From: AC-32 sp963765785 | GTDB lineage: Bacteria > Actinomycetota > Thermoleophilia > Gaiellales > Gaiellaceae | Direction: 5' to 3' | Assembly: GCA_963765785.1 (NCBI GenBank) | Contig: CAVXXW010000016.1 | Location: 92,950 to 156,949, forward strand | Length of the DNA: 64,000 nucleotides | Shown: positions 42,541 through 51,854 of the stretch, piece by piece | How positions within the stretch are numbered: the stretch's first letter is position 1 | How the letters are laid out: each line of letters begins with the position of its first letter | Position numbers and translations under genes: made by a program | Notes under the pieces: generated by a model | The model's input: the letters and a program-made list of their open reading frames with translations, nothing else | Told to the model about the DNA's origin: nothing | Database searches by the model: none

Positions 42541-43788
42541 TTAGGCGGTGGCGGGAGCGGCGATCCCCGCGGCCGCGCGGAGCGCTGCCGCCTTGTCGGT
42601 GCGCTCCCAGGTGAAGTCGTGCTCGTCCCGGCCGAAGTGGCCGTACGCCGCGGTCTTCGCGTAGACCGGCCGGCGCAGGTCGAGGTCGCGCAGGATCGCG
42701 GCCGGGCGCAGGTCGAAGTGCTCGCGGATCAACTCCTCGATCCGCGGAACCTCGACGTGCTCCGTGCCGAAGGTCCGCACCGCGACTGAGACCGGGTGCG
42801 CGACGCCGATCGCGTAGGCGACGTTGACCTCGCAGCGGTCCGCCAGCCCCGCCGCCACGACGTTCTTCGCGACGTAGCGCGCCGCGTAGGCCGCCGAGCG
42901 GTCGACCTTCGTCGGGTCCTTCCCCGAGAACGCGCCGCCGCCGTGGCGGGCCGCGCCACCGTACGTGTCGACGATGATCTTGCGGCCGGTGAGGCCGGTA
43001 TCGCCCATCGGGCCGCCGATCACGAACTTGCCGGTCGGATTGACGTAGACAAACTCGCGGTCCTGCAGGCGCCGCTCGTCGTAGAGGTCGCCCGGCAGGA
43101 TCGGGTGGAGGACGCGCTCGATCAGGTCAGGCTTGATCAGCGACTGGGCGTCGCAGCCCTCGGCGTGCTGGGTCGAGACGAGGATCCGCTCGATTTCGAC
43201 CGGCCTCTGCCGGCCCTCGCCGTCGATCTCGTAGCGCACCGTCACCTGTGCTTTGCCGTCCGGCCGCAGGTACGGGAGCTCGCCGACCTTGCGCACCTCG
43301 GCGAGCCGCTTGCAGATCTTGTGGGCGAGCATGATCGGGAGCGGCATCAGCTCCGGCGTCTCGTTGGAGGCGTAGCCAAACATCATCCCCTGGTCGCCCG
43401 CGCCCTCCTTGTCCAGGGGGTCGGTGTCGGACGGGTCGTGCTGGAGCTCGTACGAGTTGTCCACGCCCTGGGCGATGTCCGGCGACTGCTCGTCGAGCGC
43501 GACCACGACGCCGCACGTGTGCGCGTCGAAGCCCCACTCCGAGTGCGTGTAGCCGATCTCGGCGATCTTCTTCCGGACGAGCGCCGGGATGTCGACGTAC
43601 GTCTCGGTCGTGATCTCGCCCGCGACGACGACAAGGCCGGTCGTGATCAGCGTCTCGCAGGCGACCCGGCCCGCGGCGTCGTCCTTGAGCACGGCGTCGA
43701 GCACAGCGTCGGAGACCTGGTCCGCGACCTTGTCGGGATGCCCCTCGGTTACCGACTCCGAGGTGAAGAGGAACTCTCGCGCCGTCAT
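42541..43788 (-). CDS. metK: S-adenosylmethionine synthase
   Basis: MetK makes S-adenosylmethionine from methionine and ATP. The sequence has FLFTSESVTEGHPDKVADQVSDAVLD, GAGDQGMMFGYASNET (the methionine-loop hexapeptide GAGDQG), FVIGGPMGDTGLTGRKIIVDTYGG and GGGAFSGKDPTKVDRSAAYAAR. ATG 43788 gives 415 residues; a TTG four codons upstream is possible. It supplies SAM to the TrmD, RsmD and RsmB enzymes of this window. Confidence 0.96.
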   Translation of the reverse strand: MTAREFLFTSESVTEGHPDKVADQVSDAVLDAVLKDDAAGRVACETLITTGLVVVAGEITTETYVDIPALVRKKIAEIGYTHSEWGFDAHTCGVVVALDEQSPDIAQGVDNSYELQHDPSDTDPLDKEGAGDQGMMFGYASNETPELMPLPIMLAHKICKRLAEVRKVGELPYLRPDGKAQVTVRYEIDGEGRQRPVEIERILVSTQHAEGCDAQSLIKPDLIERVLHPILPGDLYDERRLQDREFVYVNPTGKFVIGGPMGDTGLTGRKIIVDTYGGAARHGGGAFSGKDPTKVDRSAAYAARYVAKNVVAAGLADRCEVNVAYAIGVAHPVSVAVRTFGTEHVEVPRIEELIREHFDLRPAAILRDLDLRRPVYAKTAAYGHFGRDEHDFTWERTDKAAALRAAAGIAAPATA

Positions 43789-43802
43789 TCCGGCGGGCAA
43801 CG

Positions 43803-45269
43803 CTACTTGATCTCGAGGAACGCGTCGAACGTGCGGTCGCCGTTCTGGCCTTCCGACCAGGCGATCAGCGAGCGTACGGGCCGGAGGTTGTCGGTCACGT
43901 TCACGGGCAAGCTGTGCCCGGCCAGGCCCGCGAAGCCCTCGAGCAGCGGCAGCGCGTTCTTCAGGTCGACGTAGAAGAGGCCACCCGTCGAATCGGGCAT
44001 GCCGGCCGCAGACTTTGCCTCTTTGAAGTCGGCGCTGTCGGTGAGGCTGCCGCTCGAGCCGAAGTCGGCGATGCCGTTCGCACCGCTCGTCAGGAGCACC
44101 TTGTCATCGACCGAGCCGTAGTGGATCGCGAACTGGCCGAAGGTGACCGTCTTCACCTCGTGCCCGCCCTGCGTGCCGGTCTCGACCCGGGTGCCGGCGT
44201 CGGCCGCCAGATGCGTCATCAGCTTGTCGATGGTCTCGAGCGCCTGGGTCGGATCGCTCGGTTGGAGCGCGAGGGTGAGCTCGGGGATCAGCGCGCCCGA
44301 GCGCGCGTAGAACGCGACCTCGCCGTCGAGCAGCGCGAACAGCTGGTCGGCAGTGACGCCGTACTCGCGTTCGAGCTGCTTTGCGACCTGCGCGAACTGC
44401 GGCGTCGACTCGAGCTTCTGCAGCTGCTGCGACGTGTCCGTGCCGAAGAAGTCGAACGCCGCGAACGCGTCGCCCGGGATGCCGTCCAGCAGCTTCGACG
44501 CGAACTCCTTGCCGCCGAGGTTGCCGCCGCTCGAGGCGCCGCGCAGGCGCAAGCCGTCGTCCTCGGCGCTCAGGGACACGGCAAGGTAGTTCAGCCCCTC
44601 GAGCCCGAGGGCGGACGGGTCGAGGCCCGAGGTGGTGCTCGGCGCCCGCTGCTTGACGAGCTGGTTGAGTTGCGGCCCGTCGAGGTAGGCACGGACGAGC
44701 GTGTCGCCCGGGAGCTTGCCCATCGCGGTCGTGAACGAGTCCGACGTCGAGAGCGGCTCGCCGGAGCCTCTGAGCACGGCGTCGAAGTCGCTGGCCTTGC
44801 CCGCGATCGCCCACCAGCCGTCGCCGAGGTCGCGCGTTACCGGCTGCGTCGAGCCCTTGTCCGCCTTGGTGGCCAGCTCCTTGAACTTCGCCGGGTCGTC
44901 GGGCTTCGTGACGCCGACGACGGCCTCCGAGCTCCCGCTGGCGGCCACGCCGACGTCGAGCTCCGGCCCGAGCGCCGGCTTGACGTCGCGCTCGTAGTCG
45001 AGGCCGTCCTTCGCGAGCGACTGCTTGATCTGCGCCAGCCAGCTGCCGTGCGCAGGGAACTTCTGCCAGAGCTTGTCGAACTGCTGCCACTGATCCGAGC
45101 CGAGGTCGCTGTCGACCGCGGCAAAGGCGAGCAGGTCGGAGCGGACAAGCGACGCGCCCGCCGGAACGGAGCCGCCGCCCGAGGAGCTGCTGTTCGAGCC
45201 GCTCCCGCAGGCCGCGAGCACGAGCGCGAGGCTCGCGAGAAGGACGGCTGGTAGGAAACGACGTCGCAT
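43803..45269 (-). CDS. DUF3352-type lipoprotein
   Basis: A 488-residue exported lipoprotein. The signal sequence MRRRFLPAVLLASLALVLAAC ends in the lipobox LAAC, followed by a Ser/Gly linker. The mature part has the repeated alpha/beta pattern of DUF3352 (LLAFAAVDSDLGSDQWQQFD, LGPELDVGVAASGSSEAVVG, YLAVSLSAEDDGLRLRG, FGQFAIHYGSVDDKVLLTSG). Function unknown. ATG 45269 has GGAG five bases upstream; GTG 45275 would overlap the gpsA stop as GTGA. It depends on Lgt, encoded at 59.9 kb, for lipidation. Confidence 0.85.
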   Translation of the reverse strand: MRRRFLPAVLLASLALVLAACGSGSNSSSSGGGSVPAGASLVRSDLLAFAAVDSDLGSDQWQQFDKLWQKFPAHGSWLAQIKQSLAKDGLDYERDVKPALGPELDVGVAASGSSEAVVGVTKPDDPAKFKELATKADKGSTQPVTRDLGDGWWAIAGKASDFDAVLRGSGEPLSTSDSFTTAMGKLPGDTLVRAYLDGPQLNQLVKQRAPSTTSGLDPSALGLEGLNYLAVSLSAEDDGLRLRGASSGGNLGGKEFASKLLDGIPGDAFAAFDFFGTDTSQQLQKLESTPQFAQVAKQLEREYGVTADQLFALLDGEVAFYARSGALIPELTLALQPSDPTQALETIDKLMTHLAADAGTRVETGTQGGHEVKTVTFGQFAIHYGSVDDKVLLTSGANGIADFGSSGSLTDSADFKEAKSAAGMPDSTGGLFYVDLKNALPLLEGFAGLAGHSLPVNVTDNLRPVRSLIAWSEGQNGDRTFDAFLEIK

Positions 45270-45271
45270 GA

Positions 45272-46225
45272 TCACTCCCGGGTTGGCTGACGGCCCATCA
45301 GATTTGCAGCTAGCTCATTCAAATCCTGCCCGTCCAGGACGTGACACACACCCTCCGTAATAGGTAATTCGACGCCGACGCCGCGTGAGAGCTCGCGCAG
45401 CACCGGAGCGGTCGTGAGGCCTTCAACCGTGCCGATTTGGGCCGCCGCCTCGTCCGGCGAGGCGCCCTGGGCGATCAGCTCGCCCGCGTGGCGGTTGCGG
45501 CCGTGGCGGCTCCAGCAGGTGACGATCAGGTCGCCCATGCCCGCCAGGCCGGAGAACGTCTCGGCACGGGCCCCGCAGGCTTCGCCCAGGCGGGACATCT
45601 CCGCCAGGCCGCGCGCGATCAGGGCCGCCTTGGCATTGTCGCCGAGGCGGAGGCCGTCAACGCCGCCGGCTGCGAGCGCGATCACGTTCTTGGCGGCCGC
45701 ACAGAGCTCGACGCCGACCAGGTCGTCGTTCACGTAGACGCGGAAGGCCAGTGAGTTGACGGCCTGCTGCAGCTCCTCGGCGAGCCCGAGGTCGGCGCTC
45801 GCGATCACCGCGGCGGCCGGCAGCCCTTCGGCGATCTCCTCGGCGAAGTTGGGGCCCGAGAGCACCGCGAAGCCGCGCGGTACGACGAGCTCCGAGAGCC
45901 GGCCGCCGCTTTCCGGGTCAAGGCCCTTCGTCAGGCTCAGCACGGGCGCCGCGCCGGGCAGCCCGCGCACGACCTCGGCGAACGCGCGGCTCGGCACAGC
46001 GACCACGTGCAGGTCGGCGCCGGCAAGCGTCGGGTCGTCGAGCGTTGTCGCCGAGACGCCGCTCAGGTCGACGTCCGGCAGGTAGCGCGGATTGCGGCCG
46101 GTCTCGTCGATCTCGCGCGCCTGCTCCAGGTCGCGGGTGGCGAGCGTCACGTCGTGGCCGCGCGCGGCGAGCAGCGACGCGAAGGCCGTCCCCCACGCCC
46201 CGGCTCCCGCGACCGCCGCCCTCAT
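45272..46225 (-). CDS. gpsA: Glycerol-3-phosphate dehydrogenase [NAD(P)+]
   Basis: GpsA makes glycerol-3-phosphate for phospholipids. The 317 residues include the nucleotide loop AAVAGAGAWGTAFASLLAA, LSLTKGLDPESG, VLSGPNFAEEIAEGLPAA, the catalytic VGVELCAAAKNVIALAAG and FSGLAGMGDLIVTCWSRHGRN. Lies 24 nt after the third repeat element, downstream of der, a frequent pairing. Confidence 0.96.
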   Translation of the reverse strand: MRAAVAGAGAWGTAFASLLAARGHDVTLATRDLEQAREIDETGRNPRYLPDVDLSGVSATTLDDPTLAGADLHVVAVPSRAFAEVVRGLPGAAPVLSLTKGLDPESGGRLSELVVPRGFAVLSGPNFAEEIAEGLPAAAVIASADLGLAEELQQAVNSLAFRVYVNDDLVGVELCAAAKNVIALAAGGVDGLRLGDNAKAALIARGLAEMSRLGEACGARAETFSGLAGMGDLIVTCWSRHGRNRHAGELIAQGASPDEAAAQIGTVEGLTTAPVLRELSRGVGVELPITEGVCHVLDGQDLNELAANLMGRQPTRE

Positions 46226-46249
46226 CCGCAGCGTCCCTCACGGCGGGCG

Positions 46250-46325
46250 GATCGACCGGTCGGTTCAGACGGCCACGCGGGCCAAGCCCGCTCGGCCTGA
46301 AGGAGACAGCGCAAGCGCAGCCTCA
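46250..46325 (-). repeat. Copy 3 of three 77-nt structured intergenic elements
   Basis: Minus strand: begins at the der stop with TGAGGCTGCGCTTGCGCTG, then the hairpin GCGGGC-TTG-GCCCGC nested in GGCC/GGCC, then GTCTGAACCGACCGGTCGAT containing CGACCGGTCG. It occupies the der-gpsA spacer. Copy 2 is its closest relative. Confidence 0.7.
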
Positions 46326-47642
46326 TGACCGCCGCACGAAGTCGATCGACACCGGCACGCCCTCGAGCTCGAAGCGCTCCCGGAGCTGGTTCTCGACCCA
46401 GTAGCCGTAGTCGCGCGTCACCAGGCCGGGATCGTTGACGAAGAAGCGGAAGCGCGGCGGGCGCTGCTGCACCTGGGTGCCGTAGAGGAGGTTCAGGCGG
46501 CGGCCGTTGCGCGACGGCGGCTCGCGCGACTCGCGCAGCTCGGCGAGGAAGCGGTTCAGCTCGCCGGTCGAGATCCGCGCCACGTGCTTCTCGAACTGCT
46601 CCTCGATCCGGTCGAGCAGGCGCGAGATGCCGCGTCCCGTCTTGGCGCTGACCGTCACCATCGGCGGGCGCTGGCGCAGGCGGGATGCGATGCGCGGCCG
46701 GACGTCCTCGATCGCCGTCTCCGTAATGTCCCACTTCGAGAGGACGACGATCGTCGAGTCCTGTGCCTTGCGCGCGACGTCGGCCACGGCGAGATCCTGG
46801 TCGACGAGGCCCTCCGACGAGTCGACGAGCACGAGCGCGACGTCGGCCCGCTCGGCCGCCGCGAGCGCCCGGAGCTCCGAGTAGTACTCGATCCCCTGCC
46901 GCTGCCGGCGCTTGCGGCGCATGCCGGCCGTGTCGACGAGAACAAAGGTGCGGTCGCCGCGACGGAGCACCGTGTCGATCGCGTCACGCGTCGTGCCGGG
47001 GGTCTCGGAGACGATCACCCGCTCCTCGCCGAGCAGCGCGTTCAGCAGGCTCGACTTGCCGACGTTCGGCCGGCCGAGAATGGCGACGCGGATCGCCTCG
47101 GCACCGACCTCCTGCGGGCCGCTGCCCGGGAGCATCGTCACCACCGCGTCGAGCAGGTCGCCGGTGCCGTGGCCGTGCTGCGCCGAGACCGGGATCGGGT
47201 CGCCGAGCCCGAGCCGGTGGAATTCGAGCGCGAGCGCGTCCTGGCGCGGGTCGTCGATCTTGTTCGCGAGCAGCAGCACCGGCTTGCGCGCACGCCGGAG
47301 GATCGCCGCCAGCTCCTCGTCGCCGGGCATCACCCCCGCTCTGGCGTCGACGACGAACAGGACGAGGTCGGCTTCGGCGATCGCGGTCTGCGCCTGCTCG
47401 GCGATCGACCGCGTGATCGGCGCCGGGTCGGCGATGTCGACGCCGCCGGTGTCGATCAGGCGGAACCGCCGGCCGTTCCAGTCGGCGACGATCTCCTTGC
47501 GGTCGCGCGTCACGCCGGGCGTCTCGTGCACGACCGCGTCGCGCGACTCCGTCAGCCGGTTGACGAGCGTCGACTTGCCGACGTTCGGGAAGCCGACGAC
47601 GGCCACGGTTCCAGCGAGCGCCTCGGTCTCGGTCTCGGCCAC
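46323..47642 (-). CDS. der: Ribosome-assembly GTPase Der (EngA)
   Basis: Der is a tandem GTPase needed for 50S assembly. G domain 1: VAVVGFPNVGKSTLVNRL, DTGGVD, NKIDD. G domain 2: VAILGRPNVGKSSLLNALLG, TPGTTRDAID, DTAGMRRK, SKWD. The C-terminal KH-like domain follows (SRNGRRLNLLYGTQVQQRPP). GTG 47642 gives 439 residues and lies 4 nt after cmk, the usual cmk-der order. Confidence 0.96.
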   Translation of the reverse strand: MAETETEALAGTVAVVGFPNVGKSTLVNRLTESRDAVVHETPGVTRDRKEIVADWNGRRFRLIDTGGVDIADPAPITRSIAEQAQTAIAEADLVLFVVDARAGVMPGDEELAAILRRARKPVLLLANKIDDPRQDALALEFHRLGLGDPIPVSAQHGHGTGDLLDAVVTMLPGSGPQEVGAEAIRVAILGRPNVGKSSLLNALLGEERVIVSETPGTTRDAIDTVLRRGDRTFVLVDTAGMRRKRRQRQGIEYYSELRALAAAERADVALVLVDSSEGLVDQDLAVADVARKAQDSTIVVLSKWDITETAIEDVRPRIASRLRQRPPMVTVSAKTGRGISRLLDRIEEQFEKHVARISTGELNRFLAELRESREPPSRNGRRLNLLYGTQVQQRPPRFRFFVNDPGLVTRDYGYWVENQLRERFELEGVPVSIDFVRRS

Positions 47643-47646
47643 GGTG

Positions 47647-48279
47647 TCACGCCGGCTGGCGCGCGCGGACCAGCTCTTCGATCCGAGCCACCACGTCCTC
47701 GACGTCCAGGTCAGTGGTGTCGATCTGGATCGCGTCCTCGGCGGGCCGCATCCGCGCCGCGTCGCTCTGGTCACGCAGCCGCAGGTCGGTGGCGAGGACG
47801 TCGGCGCCGATCTCCGGCCGCTCGGCGAGCCGCCGGTTGGCGCGCACGTCGCGGTCGGCATTCAAGTAGACCTTGACCGCGGCGTCCGGCGCCACGACCG
47901 TGCCGATGTCACGGCCTTCGATCACCACGTTGCCGTCGTCGGCGAGCTCGCGCTGGCGCTCCCGCATCACCTGCCGCACGGGCTGGTGCCGTGCGACGAC
48001 CGGTACGAGGCTGTCGATCTCCGACTTCCGGATCGAGGAGGTCACGTCGGTGTCGGCGATCGTGACGCGGCCCCGCTCGTCGAAGCTGACCGGGTTCGCC
48101 GCAGCGAGCGCGCCGAGCTCGTCGCCGTTCGCGAGCGGGATCCCGCGCTGCCGCGCAAGCCAGGTCAGCGCGCGGTACATCGCCCCCGTGTCGAGATAGC
48201 GGAAGCCCAGCCGCGCGGCGAGTTGCCGGGCGACCGTGCTCTTGCCGGCCCCCGCCGGCCCGTCGATGGCGACGATCAT
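47647..48279 (-). CDS. cmk: Cytidylate kinase
   Basis: Cmk phosphorylates CMP and dCMP. The 210-residue protein opens MIVAIDGPAGAGKSTVARQL (P-loop) and contains FRYLDTGAMYRALTWLA, DVTSSIRKSEIDSLVPVVA, GNVVIEGRDIGTVVAPDA and RANRRLAERPE. Start fixed by ATGA overlap with aroA. Confidence 0.96.
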   Translation of the reverse strand: MIVAIDGPAGAGKSTVARQLAARLGFRYLDTGAMYRALTWLARQRGIPLANGDELGALAAANPVSFDERGRVTIADTDVTSSIRKSEIDSLVPVVARHQPVRQVMRERQRELADDGNVVIEGRDIGTVVAPDAAVKVYLNADRDVRANRRLAERPEIGADVLATDLRLRDQSDAARMRPAEDAIQIDTTDLDVEDVVARIEELVRARQPA

Positions 48280-49556
48280 CGTTGTGTAACCGAGTCGAGC
48301 AGCTCGAAAAACCCGGGGAAGCTTACAGCGACCGCCTCCGGGTCTCCGAGCTCGACGCCGTCGCGCGAGACGAGGCCCGCGACCGCCCCGAGCATCGCGA
48401 TCCGGTGGTCGCCGTGGGAGGCCATCGACCCGCCGCGGAACCGCGTCGGCACGCCCCGGACGGTGAACCCGTCCTCGGTCTCGGCGATCCGTACGCCGAG
48501 CCCATGGAGCGCCGTCGTCACCGTCTCGATCCGGTCGGTCTCCTTCACGCGGAGCTCGCGCGCGCCCTCGACGTTGCTCACTCCGCGCGCGCACGCGGCG
48601 GCGAGCGCGAACTGCGGCAGCTCGTCCACGAGGAGCGGCACCTCCTCGGCGGTCACGGTCGTCGCGGTGAGCTCGGCGGAGCGCACCTCGAGGTCCCCGA
48701 CCGGCTCCCCGCTGCTGCGGTGGCGATGGAAGATCGTGATGCGCGCGCCCATCCTCGCGAGAACGTCGAGGAGCCCCGTTCGGCGCGGGTTCAGGCCGAT
48801 GTCGTGGATCGTCAGCTCCGACCCGGGCAGCAGGCTGGCGGCGACGACGAACGGCGCGGCCGCGGAGAAGTCGCCGGGGACGACGACCTCGCCGAGTCGC
48901 AGGCGCTCAGCCGGCCCGACCGAGATGCGGCGCTGCTGGCGGCGGACCGGCACCCCGGCGGCCTCGAGCATCAGCTCGGTGTGGTCGCGCGTCGGCAGCG
49001 GCTCGACGACCGTCGTCCGTCCGGCGGCATACAGGCCTGCGAGCAGCACGCACGACTTGACCTGCGCGCTCGCGACCGGGAGCTCGTAGCGGATCCCCTT
49101 CAGCTCGCCGCCCTCGATCGTGAGCGGCGGCGTGCCGTCGGTCGTCTCCACGACCGCACCCATCTGCCGCAGCGGCTCGCCGATGCGCTCCATCGGCCGG
49201 CGGCAGAGCGACTCGTCCCCGGTCAGCTCGAACCGGCCCGCCTGGCCAGCGAGGATCCCTGCGAGCAGCCTGATCGTCGTGCCCGAGTTGCCGCAGTCGA
49301 TCGGCTCTCCCGATGGATGAAGCCCGCGGAGACCGGCGCCCTCGATGCGCAGCGAATCCACGTCGTCGTCGTGGACGGTGACGCCGAGCGCGCGGACGGC
49401 GGCGATCGTCGACTCCGTGTCGGCCGAGCGCCCGAACCCGCGCACACTCGTCTCGCCGTCGCCGATCGCCCCGAGTAGCACCGCGCGGTGCGAGACCGAC
49501 TTGTCGCCGGGCACCGCGATGTGGCCGTGCACCGACGCCGCAGGGTCGATCCTCAT
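48276..49556 (-). CDS. aroA: 3-phosphoshikimate 1-carboxyvinyltransferase (EPSP synthase)
   Basis: AroA joins shikimate-3-P and phosphoenolpyruvate, step six of the shikimate pathway. The 426-residue protein has VPGDKSVSHRAVLLGAI, IDCGNSGTTIRLLAGILAG, LPVASAQVKSCVLLAGLYA, VVPGDFSAAAPFVVAA, LVDELPQFALAAACARG and RVKETDRIETV. The ATG overlaps the 3' end of tyrA by 4 nt. An apparent in-frame fusion to tyrA on this strand is an artefact of the tyrA frameshift. Confidence 0.96.
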   Translation of the reverse strand: MRIDPAASVHGHIAVPGDKSVSHRAVLLGAIGDGETSVRGFGRSADTESTIAAVRALGVTVHDDDVDSLRIEGAGLRGLHPSGEPIDCGNSGTTIRLLAGILAGQAGRFELTGDESLCRRPMERIGEPLRQMGAVVETTDGTPPLTIEGGELKGIRYELPVASAQVKSCVLLAGLYAAGRTTVVEPLPTRDHTELMLEAAGVPVRRQQRRISVGPAERLRLGEVVVPGDFSAAAPFVVAASLLPGSELTIHDIGLNPRRTGLLDVLARMGARITIFHRHRSSGEPVGDLEVRSAELTATTVTAEEVPLLVDELPQFALAAACARGVSNVEGARELRVKETDRIETVTTALHGLGVRIAETEDGFTVRGVPTRFRGGSMASHGDHRIAMLGAVAGLVSRDGVELGDPEAVAVSFPGFFELLDSVTQR

Positions 49557-50642
49557 TCGCCGAGCACCGGCGAGACGACGACGCCGTAGCCCTGCGACTC
49601 GAGCAGCGCCGCGGCGCGCTCGGCCTCGCCGGCGCCGGTCACGAGCAGCGTCAGCGTGCCGCCGCGCTCGGGCGAGACGTGGTGGAGCTCGAAGTCCTCG
49701 ATGTTGATCCGCTGCGCGCCGAGTGCCTGCGTGATCCCGGCGAGCACGCCCGGCCGGTCGGGCACGTGGACGCGCAGCTGGTGCAGCTCGCCGGGATCCG
49801 TGAACGCCTGCTCGAGCATCCGGCGCCGGTTGTCGGAGGCCTCGCCGATCCAGCGCGCGATGAAGCCGGCATCGCGAGCCCCGAGCGCGAGCCTCCAGCT
49901 GCTCGAGCCGGCGACGGTGCTCGCCGAGCGCACCGCGGAGCGCGTCGGTGTTCTCGAGGAAGATGTCGACCCAGATGCGAGGGTTCGCGCCCGCCACCCG
50001 GGTCATGTCGCGGAGCGAGCCGCCGGCCGCAGCGAGCGGCTCGTGCCCCTCGATCCGCGAGGCGCCTGCCTGGTTGACGAGCAGATTGGCCAGGGCGTGC
50101 GGCAGGTGGCTCGTGACCGCGACCAGCTGGTCGTGCGCCTGCGGATCGATCGCCACGGGCGTGGCGCCGAGCGCCGATACGAACCCGTGCACGAGCCGGT
50201 AGCGCTCCGGGTCGGTCTGCGCGGTCGGCGTGAGGAACCAGGTCGCGCCGTCGAAGAGATCCGCTGTCGCGTGCTCGGGCCCGTGCGCCTCGGAGCCGGT
50301 GACCGGGTGCCCGCCGACGAAGTTCGCGCTCGTCAGCGCTTCGCCGAGGTTGGACTTCGTCGAGCCGACGTCCGTGACGGTGACGTCGGCGCCGACGGCC
50401 TCCCGGAGCACCGACTGCAGTGCGATCACCGGCACCGCGACGACGACGAGCTCGCTGTCGGCGAGAACCTCGTCCGCCGCGATGGCGGTCTGGTCGACGG
50501 CGCCTCGCTCCCGCGCCGTCTCGGCAACGTTGTCGTAGAAGTCGTAGCCCTCGACCAGCGGTACGCCGGCACGCTTGGCCGCCAGCCCGACGGACGCGCC
50601 GATCAGTCCGGTGCCGATGATCCCGAGCCGCTTGACCTCCAC
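49553..50642 (-). pseudogene. tyrA: Prephenate dehydrogenase with ACT domain, interrupted by a +1 frameshift
   Basis: The first frame from ATG 50642 carries the NAD loop LGIIGTGLIGASVGLAAKRAG, TDVGSTKSNLGEAL, FVGGHPVTGSEAHGPEHA, TSHLPHALANLLV and ends near ALGEHRRRLEQLEA. Around 49875-49890 the frame shifts by +1 into LGARDAGFIARWIGEASDNR and an ACT domain (LRVHVPDRPGVLAGITQALG). TyrA makes hydroxyphenylpyruvate for tyrosine. As in the kinase at 17.4 kb, one extra base is the simplest explanation; here GGGG in CTCGGGGCTC is a likely spot. The gene may be intact in the real genome. Confidence 0.88.
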
Positions 50643-50734
50643 CGGTCCAGGCTAACCGCGTCTGAGCCCGGGCAGGGGCACACGGGCGGGTCCCATCCCT
50701 AACCCCCACCCACCCGGGGATGCGTCCACGCTAG

Positions 50735-50796
50735 CGCTGGAGGTGCGACCTGTCTGTGACGGGATTGCGCCGGAGGTGTGACTGTTCGTCCACAGC
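50735..50796. promoter_or_regulatory. Direct repeats and shared motif between aroF and tyrA
   Basis: CGCTGGAGGTGCGACCTGTC (50735-50754) and CGCCGGAGGTGTGACTGTTC (50768-50787) repeat 33 bp apart, three helical turns. Within the same stretch TGTCTGTGACG...GTGACTGTTCGTCCACAGC (50751-50796) matches the ribE upstream motif on the other strand. It lies upstream of tyrA and downstream of aroF. The rest of the 171-nt spacer shows nothing recognisable. Confidence 0.45.
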
Positions 50797-50813
50797 GACC
50801 GGCCCGGGAGGGC

Positions 50814-51854
50814 TCAGCCGATCTGCCGGCCGAGCAGCTCCGCGACCTCGCGTACCTCGCGGGCGAACTCGCCGAACTCCGCGGTCGGGATCTGCTGCGG
50901 CCCGTCGCAGAGCGCCTCTTCGGGCGAGGGATGCGATTCGACGATGATCCCGTCCGCTCCCACCGCGGCCGCGGCCCGCGCCAGCGGCAGCACCAGGTCG
51001 CGCCGGCCCGCTGCGTGCGACGGGTCGACGATCACGGGCAGGTGCGTCTCGTGCTTCAGCACGGCCACCGAGCCCAGATCCAGCGTGTAGCGCGTCGTCC
51101 TCTCGAACGTCTTGATCCCGCGCTCGCAGAGGACGATCCGCTCGTTCCCCTCGCGCGCGACGTACTCGGCGGCCATCAGCAGCTCCTCGACCGACGCCGA
51201 CGGCCCGCGCTTGAGGAGCACCGGCTTGTCCGCCCGTCCGACCTCGGCCAGGAGCATGAAGTTCTGCATGTTGCGCGCGCCGATCTGGATCACGTCCGCC
51301 GCGTCGAGCACCGCCTCGACGTGTCGGGGGTCCATCAGCTCGGTCACGACCGGCAGGCCCGTCTCCTCGCGCGCCTCGCGCAGGATCACGAGCGCGTCCT
51401 CGCCGAGCCCCTGGAACGTGTACGGCGAGGTCCGCGGCTTGAACGCGCCGCCCCGCAGCCAGGTCGCGCCGGCCTCGTTCACCGCTCGTGCCGTCTCGAG
51501 CGTCTGCTCGCGGTACTCGACCGTGCACGGCCCGGCGATCAGCCCGAAGAACTGGTCGCCGATCTTGCGCCCGTCGACGTCGATGATCGTCAGGTCGGGC
51601 GAGACTTCGCGCGAGACGAGCTTGTACGGCTTCAGGATCGGCAGCACCTGCTCCACTCCGGGGTAGCCCTCGAGCGGCAGCGTTGCCAACAGCTCACGCT
51701 CGCCGATCGCGCCGATCACCGTTGACTCGCGACCGCGCGTCACGCGGGCGTCGACGCCCGCCTCCTGCAGGCGCGCCAGGACGTGCTCGGTCTGGTCCGG
51801 CGTCGCGCCGGAGGCCATCACGATCAGCAGCTCGGGGGATCCGTTCGTCGCCAT
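50814..51854 (-). CDS. aroF: 3-deoxy-D-arabino-heptulosonate-7-phosphate synthase
   Basis: First enzyme of aromatic amino acid synthesis. Residues 1-75 form a ferredoxin-like regulatory domain (LLIVMASGATPDQTEHVLARL). The barrel has FGLIAGPCTVEYREQTLETA, ATWLRGGAFKPRTSPYTFQG, IQIGARNMQNFMLL, VLLKRGPSASVEELLMAAEY, LPVIVDPSHAAGRRDLV and GIIVESHPSPEEALCDGPQQ, as in the AroA(G)/KDOPS-like type I-beta class. 346 residues. With aroA and tyrA it forms an aromatic cluster. Confidence 0.95.
   Translation of the reverse strand: MATNGSPELLIVMASGATPDQTEHVLARLQEAGVDARVTRGRESTVIGAIGERELLATLPLEGYPGVEQVLPILKPYKLVSREVSPDLTIIDVDGRKIGDQFFGLIAGPCTVEYREQTLETARAVNEAGATWLRGGAFKPRTSPYTFQGLGEDALVILREAREETGLPVVTELMDPRHVEAVLDAADVIQIGARNMQNFMLLAEVGRADKPVLLKRGPSASVEELLMAAEYVAREGNERIVLCERGIKTFERTTRYTLDLGSVAVLKHETHLPVIVDPSHAAGRRDLVLPLARAAAAVGADGIIVESHPSPEEALCDGPQQIPTAEFGEFAREVREVAELLGRQIG

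Noticed and set aside
48276..50642. A 788-residue TyrA-AroA fusion protein
   Set aside because: The continuous frame exists only because tyrA shifts frame; the stretch between the two domains is Arg/Ala-rich out-of-frame sequence, while the ACT domain is readable in another frame and aroA has its own ATG.
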